Assembly (NCBI GenBank): GCA_009694745.1
Contig: SHUF01000027.1
Coordinates: forward strand, 1 to 33,704
Direction: 5' to 3'
DNA from: Acidobacteriota bacterium
Lineage (GTDB): Bacteria; Acidobacteriota; Vicinamibacteria; Vicinamibacterales; SCN-69-37
Length of the DNA: 33,704 nt
Every line of letters begins with the position of its first letter. The stretch's first letter is position 1. The translations under genes and the position numbers were made by a program. The notes beneath the pieces are model-generated. The model saw nothing but the letters and a program-made list of their open reading frames with translations. It was not told the origin of the DNA and did not search any database. Shown here in pieces: positions 1 through 7,506 of the stretch.

Positions 1-631
1 GCAGGCGCTCGGCATACCGTGAGCCCTTCAGCAACGTCGGAAACTGCTGGTCCTGCATCCGCGCACCGGCGCCGCGTCGCAGGCGCCACTCTTCGATGAT
101 GACACCGCGTTCCTTGTCGATCTCGGCCGGATCAAAACTGACGTTCCGGGCCCAGTCTTCCAGGATCAACATGGACCGACCGAGCACCTCGGGCTTGTCG
201 GTCGGCACCTGCAGCATGTAGATGGTCTCGTCGAAGCTCGTGGACGCGTTGATGCTGGGGCCGAACCGCATGCCGATGGACTCGAGGAACGCCACCGTCT
301 CAAGCTTCGGGAAGTTCTTCGTCCCGTTAAACGCCATGTGCTCAACGAAGTGCGCCAGGCCCAACTGATCGTTGTCCTCAACCAGCGACCCGACGTTGAC
401 CACCAGCCGCAACTCCGCGCGCCAGGCGGGCAACGCGTTCTTGCGAATCATGTACTTCAGGCCGTTATCAAATTGCCCGCTGGTGACATCCGGGTCCACC
501 GGCAGCGCCTGCGCCAAGGGCGGTGCTCCCGCCTGCGCGAGCAGGGCTGTGTGTGGCGTGGACGACATCGCGGCGGCGAGAACGACAGCCGAAGCAACGC
601 CCACGACGAACCGGCGGATACATGCAGTCAT
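1..631 (-). CDS. Secreted M16 (insulinase-like) zinc peptidase, N-terminal part
   Basis: Reading leftwards from ATG at 631, 210 codons are open up to the window edge, so the C-terminal part is missing. Residues 1-33 look like a signal peptide (basic start, hydrophobic core, LLAQA), so the enzyme is probably periplasmic or outer-membrane associated. The M16 zinc site HFVEH is at residues 94-98. The ERGVIIEE segment at about 174-181 lies where the family's third zinc ligand is found. The flanking LAHFVEHMAFNGT and EEWRLRR blocks are typical of bacterial PqqL-like M16 proteases of about 900 residues with two M16 halves. A GGGAG ribosome site precedes the start. It lies 19 bp after the PLP enzyme gene and is probably cotranscribed with it. 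The family is confident; the substrate is unknown. Confidence 0.9.
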   Translation of the reverse strand, partial: MTACIRRFVVGVASAVVLAAAMSSTPHTALLAQAGAPPLAQALPVDPDVTSGQFDNGLKYMIRKNALPAWRAELRLVVNVGSLVEDNDQLGLAHFVEHMAFNGTKNFPKLETVAFLESIGMRFGPSINASTSFDETIYMLQVPTDKPEVLGRSMLILEDWARNVSFDPAEIDKERGVIIEEWRLRRGAGARMQDQQFPTLLKGSRYAERL

Positions 632-650
632 GAAAAATCTCCCAAACCAA

Positions 651-1699
651 TTACATGGCAACTGGCTGATCAATGCAAAGGGCGCATACCCGCTGACATG
701 CCCGGAAACCGACCACTTCCACCTGTGGCGACATGTAGTCGTTCCGGACAGGTTCGGGGCGCAGCAGGTCGGTGCTCAGGTATTTCTTGTTGCTGTCGGC
801 AAATACGGTCGCCACCACGGCCTGTGCGCCACGCGAGTCCTGCACTTTGAGCGCGCCAAGCAGATGCGCTCCCGACGAAATGCCGACGGCAAGCCCATGC
901 TGGGCCAGACGCTGCGCCATCAGAATCGAGTCGCCATCGGGCACGGCCACAATCTCATCGAGTTCATCGAGATGGACGATGGCGGGGATGAATTCGTCGG
1001 AGACGCCCTGGATGCGGTGATGCCCGACCTTATGGCCTGCGGACATCGTTGGCGACTCGGCGGGTTCCAGGGGGTGAATGCGGACCGACGGGTTGCGGCG
1101 CCGCAGGTAACGGCCCACGCCCATCACCGTTCCGCCCGTGCCGGCACCTGCGATGAACGCGTCTGGTGTGAGGCCGACCTGCGCCAGTTGCGACCAGATC
1201 TCGGGCCCGGTTGTCTCGAAGTGCGCCTGGACGTTTGCAGCGTTTGAAAATTGACAGGGCAGGAATACGCGCTGTGTGGACGCGGCCAGGGCCTCGCTGC
1301 GGCTGCTGCTGCCAAGGAACCCGCCATCGGCCTTGCTGACCGGCACAATCGACGCACCAAACGACGCAATGAGCGCCATACGCTCGGTGCTCATCCAATC
1401 GGGCATGAAGATGGTGACGGGATGGCCGAGTGAGCACCAGACGGCGGCGAAGGAAATGCCGGTGTTCCCGCTGGTCGCTTCGGCAATCAGGTCGCCGGGC
1501 TGAATCGTGCCGAGGCGATAGGCGTGTTCCAGGATGTGCAACGCCATCCGGTCCTTGATGCTGCCGGTCAGATTGAGCGACTCGTACTTCGCGTAGATGA
1601 CGCGCGGTTCGCTCTTGTAGATGAGGTCGATGGCCAGAAGGGGTGTGTTGCCGATCAGGGGGTGGAGGGCAAGAAACGTTCGGTCAGATAGTCAGGCAT
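651..1699 (-). CDS. Cysteine synthase-like PLP-dependent enzyme, frameshifted near its 5' end
   Basis: The protein belongs to the fold-type II PLP family (CysK/CBS-like beta-replacement enzymes). Visible motifs are LIGNTPLL, then LTGSIKDRM with the PLP lysine, SGNTGI (phosphate and substrate loop) and [12 protein letters not shown] (phosphate cradle). The C-terminal [12 protein letters not shown] is typical of the subgroup annotated as cysteine synthase family. The best start is ATG at 1699, preceded by GAGAGGG at good spacing. From there [10 protein letters not shown] reads in one frame, and [12 protein letters not shown] follows in another; a missing base near 1669-1672 would restore one frame. 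In the second frame the first ATG is at 1547, after the PLP lysine, so a protein starting there could not be an active PLP enzyme. This is either a sequence error or a broken gene. The M16 peptidase gene follows 19 bp downstream. Confidence 0.8.
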
Positions 1700-1771
1700 G
1701 TGCAAGACCCTCTCAGTGCCAACTGTCCCACTTTTCTGGAAAGGCAGAAGCCTGGTGTACATTCGGAGGTC

Positions 1772-2473
1772 ATGCTCCACACGCGCCACCTCTGCCGGCA
1801 CTACCCCATGGGCGGCACCATCGTGAAGGCCCTTGATGACTTGTCGCTTGACGTCGCCGAAGGCGAGTTCCTGGCGCTGGTGGGCACGTCGGGATCAGGA
1901 AAGTCCACGCTGCTGAATCTCATTGGCGGGCTCGACCAGCCCAGTGCCGGATCCCTTGAGGTGCGAGGCCGCGATCTGGCTCGCATGACCCGCGACGAAC
2001 TCAGCCTGCATCGGCGCAACACCGTAGGCATGATTTTTCAGTCGTTCAACCTGGTGCCCTCGATGACCGCCGTGGAGAATGTCGCGCTCTCTCTGATGTT
2101 CGCAGGCGTGCCACGAGCCGAACGCGACCAGCGCGCGTCGGCGTTGCTCGAGGCCATGGGGCTTGGAGGGCGTCAACACCACCGGCCGAAGGAACTCTCG
2201 GGCGGCGAACAGCAGCGTGTGGCCGTGGCGCGCGCATTGGCCAACCAGCCACCCCTGTTGCTTGCCGACGAACCGACGGGCAACCTCGACAGCCGCACCT
2301 CGCGTGAAATCATGGACCTGGTTCGAACGTTGAACGAGCGCGACGGCAAAACCATCATCCTCGTCACCCACGACGCCGCGCTCGCATCGGCCTATGCGCG
2401 CCGCACGGTCACACTTCTGGACGGGAACGTCATCTCGGACACCGGTCAGCCGGCCGTGTTGGAGCGGGCATGA
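1772..2473 (+). CDS. MacB-type ABC transporter ATP-binding protein
   Basis: This is the ATPase of a MacB/LolD-like exporter or lipoprotein-release type ABC system, acting at the inner membrane with the permease encoded next. The 233-residue protein has Walker A GTSGSGKST, the Q-loop region MIFQSFNLVP, the ABC signature LSGGEQQRVAVARAL, Walker B LLLADEPTGNLDS and the switch histidine in LVTHD. The start is set at ATG 1772, which follows a GGAGG only 2 nt away. A TACATT box ends 8 nt before the ATG, so the message could instead be almost leaderless. The open frame extends upstream to 1643 without family similarity. It overlaps the permease gene by 4 bp (ATGA), indicating translational coupling. 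Substrate is not predictable. Confidence 0.93.
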   Translation: MLHTRHLCRHYPMGGTIVKALDDLSLDVAEGEFLALVGTSGSGKSTLLNLIGGLDQPSAGSLEVRGRDLARMTRDELSLHRRNTVGMIFQSFNLVPSMTAVENVALSLMFAGVPRAERDQRASALLEAMGLGGRQHHRPKELSGGEQQRVAVARALANQPPLLLADEPTGNLDSRTSREIMDLVRTLNERDGKTIILVTHDAALASAYARRTVTLLDGNVISDTGQPAVLERA

Positions 2474-3855
2474 CGTTCACCGACACACTCTTGCTCGCAT
2501 TCAGAAACCTGCGACAGTCGCGCCTGCGCACGAGCCTCACCACGCTCGGCGTGGCGATTGGGATTGCGTCACTCGCCGGCATGGTCTCACTCGGTGTCGG
2601 GTTGCAGGAGCAAGTGGTGGGCCGCCTCACACAGTCCGGCGTGTTCGACAGCATTACGGTGACTTCTGGTCGCGCGAACATCCCTGGAATGGGCGGGATG
2701 GGCCTCGGCCGCGTCGCGGGACGTGGCGGACGTGGTGGACGGGGTGGCCCGGGCAACACCACGCCCACACAACCAGCGGCGCCACTCGATGACGCGGCGG
2801 TTGCACGGTTTGCCGCACTCTCGCATGTGCGCGACGCCTACCCCACACTGCGCATTCCGATGTCCTACCAGTACGACGGACGCACGAACGCGGCGCTGGC
2901 CGCGGGCATTCCGGAATCGTCGCGTGGTGAAGGCGCCTTCCAGTCGATCACCCACGGGACGTTTTTCCCGGACGCCACAGGTGCGTCCGTGATGCTCACC
3001 CTTGAGATGGCCCAGCAGCTGAAAGCTGATGCCCCGGGGTCGCTCATCGGCCAGACACTCGAGTTGTCGTACGCCGACAGCGCACCCAATGCTCAAGGCA
3101 CACCGGAGTTTGTGGCCGGTGTCCAGGTCACCCGCGTCAGTCTGCCGTTCACCATCGTGGGTATTGTTGAGCGCGATCCCGCCCCAGGCGCCAACCTGGG
3201 CCTGTCGGCCATCATGATCCCGCTCGAACAGGCTCGGGCGATCAATGCCCGCGCCATCGCAAACCCACAGGCGTTTCTGCAAGGCGCGGCACCGCAGACA
3301 CGCCGCTACACGGCCGTCACCGTACGCGTGACTTCCGCGGCGAACACCCAGGATGTGCAGGATCAGATCAAGGCGATGGGGTTCACGGCCTTCTCGCTGA
3401 ACGATGCGCTGCAAGGCGCCAAACGCGCCTTCCTCGTGCTGGACATCCTGCTCGCGCTCGTCGGGTCCATCGCGCTTGCGGTCTCTTCGCTCGGCATCGT
3501 CAACACCATGGTCATGTCGATCCTTGAGCGCACGCGCGAGATCGGGATCATGAAAGCGATCGGCGGCAGCGACCGCGACGTGCGCGGCATCTTTCTCGTT
3601 GAAGCCGCCACGATTGGTCTGATCGGCGGCATGGCCGGCATCGTGCTTGGCTGGGGCGTGGGCCGGTTCATCAACATCGGCGCCAATATCTACATCGAAC
3701 GACAGGGCGGCACCGCCGGCGACCTGTTTTCGCTCCCCTGGTGGCTGATCCTCGGCGCCATGGCCTTCGCGCTGTTCGTGAGCCTTGTGGCCGGAAGCTA
3801 CCCCGCTAGGCGGGCTGCCCGGTTGGATCCCATTCAGGCATTGCGGCACGAGTAA
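2470..3855 (+). CDS. MacB/FtsX-type ABC transporter permease
   Basis: The 461-residue protein has the MacB layout: an N-terminal membrane helix (about 22-45, TLGVAIGIASLAGMVSLGVG), a large periplasmic domain, and three C-terminal FtsX-type helices at roughly 320-345, 370-395 and 415-440. The cytoplasmic loop LERTREIGIMKAIGGSDRDV and the final PARRAARLDPIQALRHE are family hallmarks. It pairs with the overlapping ATPase gene. The periplasmic domain begins with an unusual glycine/arginine-rich stretch at about 73-95 (GMGGMGLGR then RGGRGGRGG), an insertion not needed for the fold. No TolC or membrane-fusion gene lies beside the pair in this window. What it exports is unknown. Confidence 0.93.
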   Translation: MTFTDTLLLAFRNLRQSRLRTSLTTLGVAIGIASLAGMVSLGVGLQEQVVGRLTQSGVFDSITVTSGRANIPGMGGMGLGRVAGRGGRGGRGGPGNTTPTQPAAPLDDAAVARFAALSHVRDAYPTLRIPMSYQYDGRTNAALAAGIPESSRGEGAFQSITHGTFFPDATGASVMLTLEMAQQLKADAPGSLIGQTLELSYADSAPNAQGTPEFVAGVQVTRVSLPFTIVGIVERDPAPGANLGLSAIMIPLEQARAINARAIANPQAFLQGAAPQTRRYTAVTVRVTSAANTQDVQDQIKAMGFTAFSLNDALQGAKRAFLVLDILLALVGSIALAVSSLGIVNTMVMSILERTREIGIMKAIGGSDRDVRGIFLVEAATIGLIGGMAGIVLGWGVGRFINIGANIYIERQGGTAGDLFSLPWWLILGAMAFALFVSLVAGSYPARRAARLDPIQALRHE

Positions 3856-3897
3856 CATTTCGCCATTTCGGACATTTCCCCCATTTCGCCATTGCGG
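3856..3897. repeat. Octad array A: imperfect 8-9 bp tandem repeat
   Basis: Immediately after the permease stop codon, the sequence consists of about five imperfect copies of an 8-9 bp unit, CATTTCGC or ATTTCGGA on the plus strand (GCGAAATG on the minus strand). Three similar arrays with the same period occur elsewhere in the window at 7542, 19358 and 20011. It fills most of the 57-bp gap before the helicase gene. It may form part of the region used for transcript ending or promoter spacing, but no stable hairpin is visible here. Confidence 0.6.
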
Positions 3898-3900
3898 CGA

Positions 3901-3906
3901 TACACT
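3901..3906 (+). promoter_or_regulatory. Candidate -10 box of a leaderless helicase mRNA
   Basis: TACACT ends 7 nt before the G of the GTG start at 3913, the distance expected between a -10 element and the first transcribed base. No Shine-Dalgarno sequence is present before the GTG. This suggests transcription begins at or next to the start codon. No convincing -35 box is seen. Confidence 0.4.
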
Positions 3907-3912
3907 TGATAG

Positions 3913-5775
3913 GTGAGTAGCAAAGAGAAAGACCCCGATACCTCTACCCCTTCTCCTTCGGGTTTTGCAGCCCTTGGGCTTGTTGACGCACTCGTCAACG
4001 CCGTCGCTGCACTTGGATACGAAGAAGCCACGCCAATTCAGCGCGAAGCCATTCCGGTCCTGCTGTCGGGCCGCGACATCATCGGCCAGGCAGGCACTGG
4101 CACAGGCAAGACGGCCGCGTTTGCGCTGCCCCTGCTGCACCGCCTGATTGAAACGCCCGCCGAGAAGAAGGGCGCCGTTCGCGCCATGATCCTGGTGCCC
4201 ACCCGCGAGTTGGCCATGCAGGTGGCGGAGGCCATCCACAAGTACGCGAAGAAGACGACCCTGGCGGTGGTGCCCCTGTACGGTGGCGCGCCGATGGATC
4301 AGCAGATTCGCGCGCTTCGTCGTGGCGTGGACATTGTGGTCGCGACGCCAGGCCGCGCGCTCGATCACCTTCGCCGCAAGACTCTGGACCTGACGTCGCT
4401 CGAAATTCTTGTGTTGGACGAAGCCGACGAAATGCTGGACATGGGCTTCGCCGAAGATCTGGAAGCCATCCTGACGTCCACGCCTGAAACGAGGCAGACG
4501 GCGCTGTTTGCCGCCACGATGGCGCCGCGCATCGCGTCGATTGCCGAACGCCACCTGCGCAAGCCGGAGCGCATCACGATCAAGGCCGAGAAGCGCGCCG
4601 CGGGCAAGATGCCGCTCGTGCGGCAGGTCGCCTACATGGTGTCGCGCCAGCAGAAGAGCTTCGCGTTGGGCCGCATTCTCGAGTTTGAAGACCCCACGTC
4701 AGCGATCGTGTTCTGCCGCACGCGTATCGAAGTGGACGAGCTGACCGACACGCTCAAGTCACACGGCTACGGCGCGCAGGCGCTACATGGTGGCCTTGAC
4801 CAGCGCCAGCGCGATCGCGTCATGCAACTGTTCCGCACCGGTAAATCCGACGTGCTGGTGGCGACCGACGTCGCCGCACGCGGCCTAGACATCGACCACG
4901 TCTCACACGTCATCAACTACGACATCCCCACAGCGCCCGAGGTCTACATCCACCGCATCGGTCGCACAGGTCGCATCGGACGAGAGGGTGTGGCCATCAC
5001 GCTGGTTGACCCGCGCGAACAGCGCACGCTGCGCTATATCGAGACCCTGATCAAGCAGAAGATCGATATCGTCACCCTGCCGACGCTCGCCGCACTCAAA
5101 GCCAAGCGCCTGGACGCCACGCGTGCCACACTTATCACGCGCATCACCGCTGGCGACCTCGACGAAACACGCGCGCTCGTGCAGTCGCTGGCTGAAGACT
5201 TCGAGATGGTCGATATCGCGGCAGCTGCCCTCGCCATGTTCCAGATGGAGTCAGATTCGCCGACAGCCAAGGCTGCGGACACCGAGATCCCCCCGCCCCC
5301 TTCGTCCCGACCGGCGCGCACGTACGGCGCCCCCGCATCCCGTCCCTATGGCGCATCGTCTTCGGACAGGCCAAGGCCCTACGGCGCGAAGACCTACGGC
5401 GACAGACCCTACGCCGATAAACCCTATGCCGCCAAGCCCTATGTAGCCAAAGCGAGCGCTGCGCCAGACGACGCGGCCGGTGCTGCCAGCAAGCCCCCCC
5501 GCCCGCCCCGCGACCGCGCAGACCGCGGTGACAGCGGCGGCAGCCGCGTCGTCCTCGCCTTCAGCGTCGGAAAAGACGATGGGGTTCGACCAGCCGATTT
5601 GGTGGGTGCCATCACCGGCGAGGCGGGGATCACCTCACGCGACCTCGGCGCCATTCGCATCAACGACCAGTTCTCAACCGTGGAAGTCTCGGAGGCTCTG
5701 GCGACAAAGGTCGTCAAAGCCATGAAGGGCAAGACCGTGCGCGGCGAAAAGGTGGACGTCAAGCCCATGGGCTAG
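3913..5775 (+). CDS. DEAD-box ATP-dependent RNA helicase with DbpA-type RNA-binding domain
   Basis: This cytoplasmic enzyme remodels RNA duplexes, probably in ribosome assembly or cold adaptation (CsdA/DeaD/DbpA family, 620 residues). Motifs in order: Q motif ATPIQ (39-43), AGTGTGKT (60-67), PTREL (96-100), TPGR (145-148), DEAD (169-172), and HRIGRTGR near 350. Motif III reads AAT (200-202) where most members have SAT. A low-complexity linker from about 470 to 535 repeats RPYG, KPYA and TYGD units and should be disordered. The last 75 residues (from RVVLAFSVG to the end) match the DbpA RNA-binding fold, which in DbpA recognises 23S rRNA hairpin 92. The start is GTG at 3913 without an evident ribosome site. 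It is a lone gene between the ABC pair and a membrane protein. Confidence 0.93.
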   Translation: MSSKEKDPDTSTPSPSGFAALGLVDALVNAVAALGYEEATPIQREAIPVLLSGRDIIGQAGTGTGKTAAFALPLLHRLIETPAEKKGAVRAMILVPTRELAMQVAEAIHKYAKKTTLAVVPLYGGAPMDQQIRALRRGVDIVVATPGRALDHLRRKTLDLTSLEILVLDEADEMLDMGFAEDLEAILTSTPETRQTALFAATMAPRIASIAERHLRKPERITIKAEKRAAGKMPLVRQVAYMVSRQQKSFALGRILEFEDPTSAIVFCRTRIEVDELTDTLKSHGYGAQALHGGLDQRQRDRVMQLFRTGKSDVLVATDVAARGLDIDHVSHVINYDIPTAPEVYIHRIGRTGRIGREGVAITLVDPREQRTLRYIETLIKQKIDIVTLPTLAALKAKRLDATRATLITRITAGDLDETRALVQSLAEDFEMVDIAAAALAMFQMESDSPTAKAADTEIPPPPSSRPARTYGAPASRPYGASSSDRPRPYGAKTYGDRPYADKPYAAKPYVAKASAAPDDAAGAASKPPRPPRDRADRGDSGGSRVVLAFSVGKDDGVRPADLVGAITGEAGITSRDLGAIRINDQFSTVEVSEALATKVVKAMKGKTVRGEKVDVKPMG

Positions 5776-5829
5776 TGGTAGAGTTGCGGCCGCCTGCTGC
5801 ACAGCACACCCGGCGGGATGGAGGGTGGC

Positions 5830-6534
5830 ATGTCCTCATCATCAGCTCGGGCAAGCGAACATCGTTTCTACTGGTGGGCCGCGGTGGCCTCCACCCTGAT
5901 TGTTTTTCCGGGGTTCTCCCGGACCTTCTACCTCGGGGCCCTGTTCGACGCCCCACCGCTGGCGTGGTTATTGCAGCTCCACGGCGCGATCATGACGGCA
6001 TGGCTGGCGCTGTTTCTGGTGCAGCTCCGGCTCGTGGCCGCCGGTCGAACCGATCTGCATCGCAAACTGGGCGTGGCGGGTGGAACGCTGGTCGCGCTGA
6101 TGGTCCCCGTGAGCGTGGCGACCGCGATCGACGCCGGCAGGCGCGGCGTGACCCCGGACCCTGCGGTCACGCCACTCATGTTCATGGCGATTCCCATCGT
6201 CACCATCGCCGTCTTTGCCACGCTCGTTGGTGTCGCCCTGTGGAACCGGCGACGGAGCGCCGTGCACAAGCGGCTGATGCTGCTTGCGACGGTCAGCATT
6301 CTCACCCCCGCCATCGCTCGAATCCCGGTGATTGAAGACGGCGGCCTGCCGGTGTTCGTGGGCCTCACCGTCCTCGCTGTTCTTCTGTGCATTGGCGTGG
6401 ACACCTGGAGGAATCGCCGGCTGCATCCGGCTCTTGGATGGGGCGGGGCGTTCGTCATCGTCTCGGAGCCGTTCCGCCTCTGGCTCGCGGGCACCGATGC
6501 CTGGGCGCGCTTCGGCACATGGCTGATGTCGTAA
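5830..6534 (+). CDS. Small multi-pass membrane protein of unknown function
   Basis: The 234-residue protein is strongly hydrophobic with about seven predicted membrane segments (for example around 15-35, 45-65, 80-98, 118-140, 150-170 and 178-195). It carries LQLHGAIMTAWLALFLVQ and LHRKLGVAGG, a histidine-containing pattern repeated in bacterial membrane proteins of the DUF2306-like kind, and VHKRLMLLATVS later. I cannot assign a reaction. The ATG at 5830 is preferred over the in-frame ATG at 5818 because GGAGGG lies 2 to 8 nt upstream of it. Its stop codon sits inside the candidate -10 region of yajQ. Confidence 0.75.
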   Translation: MSSSSARASEHRFYWWAAVASTLIVFPGFSRTFYLGALFDAPPLAWLLQLHGAIMTAWLALFLVQLRLVAAGRTDLHRKLGVAGGTLVALMVPVSVATAIDAGRRGVTPDPAVTPLMFMAIPIVTIAVFATLVGVALWNRRRSAVHKRLMLLATVSILTPAIARIPVIEDGGLPVFVGLTVLAVLLCIGVDTWRNRRLHPALGWGGAFVIVSEPFRLWLAGTDAWARFGTWLMS

Positions 6535-6537
6535 CAT
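6532..6537 (+). promoter_or_regulatory. Candidate -10 box of yajQ
   Basis: TAACAT, which contains the stop codon of the upstream membrane protein gene, ends 7 nt before the yajQ ATG at 6545. No Shine-Dalgarno is seen in the 10-bp gap. The geometry fits a leaderless or nearly leaderless transcript. Confidence 0.3.
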
Positions 6538-6544
6538 CTTAGGC

Positions 6545-7048
6545 ATGGCTGCCCAGGCATCGTTCGACATCACATCCAAGGTTGACCTCCAGGAAGTTGA
6601 CAACGCCATCAACCAGGCAAAGAAGGAACTGGCCCAGCGCTACGACTTCAAAGGGTCAAAGTCCACAATCGAGCTAAAGGCCAAAGAGAACCTGATCGAG
6701 CTTGTCGCCGACGACAATTTCAAGATGGAAGCCGTCTGGGAAGTTGTGCTCACCCGTCTCATCCGCCGGGGCGTTCCCACCAAGAACCTGAAACCGGGAG
6801 ACATTGAACCCATCGGTGGCGCGCTCGTGAAGCGCAAGGTCGAACTGCAACAGGGCATCAACTCGGATGCGGCCCGCGAGATCACCAAGTTCGTGAAGGA
6901 TCAGAAGCTGAAGAAGATCCAGGTCACCATCCAAGGCGACCAGTTGCGCGTGACGTCGCCCTCAAAGGACGAGCTGCAGAACGCCATCCAGATCCTGCGG
7001 GCGCAGGACTTCGGCGTTGAACTTCAGTTTGGAAATTTCCGGGACTAG
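6545..7048 (+). CDS. yajQ: YajQ family nucleotide-binding protein
   Basis: The 167-residue protein has the family's usual length and blocks: ASFDITSKVDLQEVDNAINQ at the start, RYDFKG, KLKKIQVTIQGDQLRVTSPSKD, and the ending FGVELQFGNFRD. YajQ proteins have two ferredoxin-like subdomains and bind nucleic acid or nucleotides; in Xanthomonas a homologue binds cyclic di-GMP and a transcription factor. It acts in the cytoplasm. The stop codon overlaps the stop codon of the convergent yraN gene within the tetranucleotide CTAG, so there is no room for a separate terminator. Confidence 0.95.
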   Translation: MAAQASFDITSKVDLQEVDNAINQAKKELAQRYDFKGSKSTIELKAKENLIELVADDNFKMEAVWEVVLTRLIRRGVPTKNLKPGDIEPIGGALVKRKVELQQGINSDAAREITKFVKDQKLKKIQVTIQGDQLRVTSPSKDELQNAIQILRAQDFGVELQFGNFRD

Positions 7049-7419
7049 TGCGCGAGGAAGGCTTCTTTGATGACCTTGACCCTGGTGTCGCCTGTGCCAA
7101 GGCCATCGATGGCCACCACGTCGAAACGGCACGGATCTTCCAGGCGGCCTACCCAGCCAAGGTAATCGAGCGCCATCGCGGCAATACGGCGCTGCTTCCA
7201 ATCGGTGACGCTCTCGGCGGCTGAGCCATACCGGTCTGTCCGGCGGGCCTTCACCTCCACAAACACCAGCGTCTCATCGTCTTGTGCGACGATGTCAATT
7301 TCTCCAAACCTAGTGCGGTAGCGGCGCGCAAGAATTACGTACCCTTGGCGACGAAGTTCCTCGGCAGCGAGGTTCTCGCCAGTTTTTCCGGCCTCGTGGT
7401 TACTGTAGAGAAGTCGCAC
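7045..7419 (-). CDS. yraN: YraN/UPF0102 family nuclease-fold protein
   Basis: The 124-residue protein shows the family pattern GKTGENLAAEELRRQGY, then RTRFGEIDIVAQDDETLVFVEVKARR. The E/D-x(n)-ExK signature (GEID, EVK) is that of the restriction-endonuclease-like fold. The biological role of the family is not settled. The start is GTG at 7419. It is the last gene of the leftward run that begins with the MBL hydrolase. The 87 bp between it and the aminotransferase gene hold no gene I recognise. Confidence 0.9.
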   Translation of the reverse strand: MRLLYSNHEAGKTGENLAAEELRRQGYVILARRYRTRFGEIDIVAQDDETLVFVEVKARRTDRYGSAAESVTDWKQRRIAAMALDYLGWVGRLEDPCRFDVVAIDGLGTGDTRVKVIKEAFLAH

Positions 7420-7506
7420 GACCTGATGACTAGCAAATCGGGTGCCACTTTCCAGATCGCGCAGTCCCGAGCGTTCCCGGTGACCCAGCCCGACACCAGG
7501 AATTTC

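Noticed and set aside
2587..4554. 655-codon open frame on the minus strand across the permease and helicase genes
   Set aside because: It is antisense to two clearly conserved proteins, has no recognisable domain, and is rich in Arg/His/Gly as expected for a GC-rich shadow frame.
7420..7506. Possible gene or RNA in the yraN-aminotransferase gap
   Set aside because: No open frame, hairpin with T-run, or known RNA pattern could be supported.
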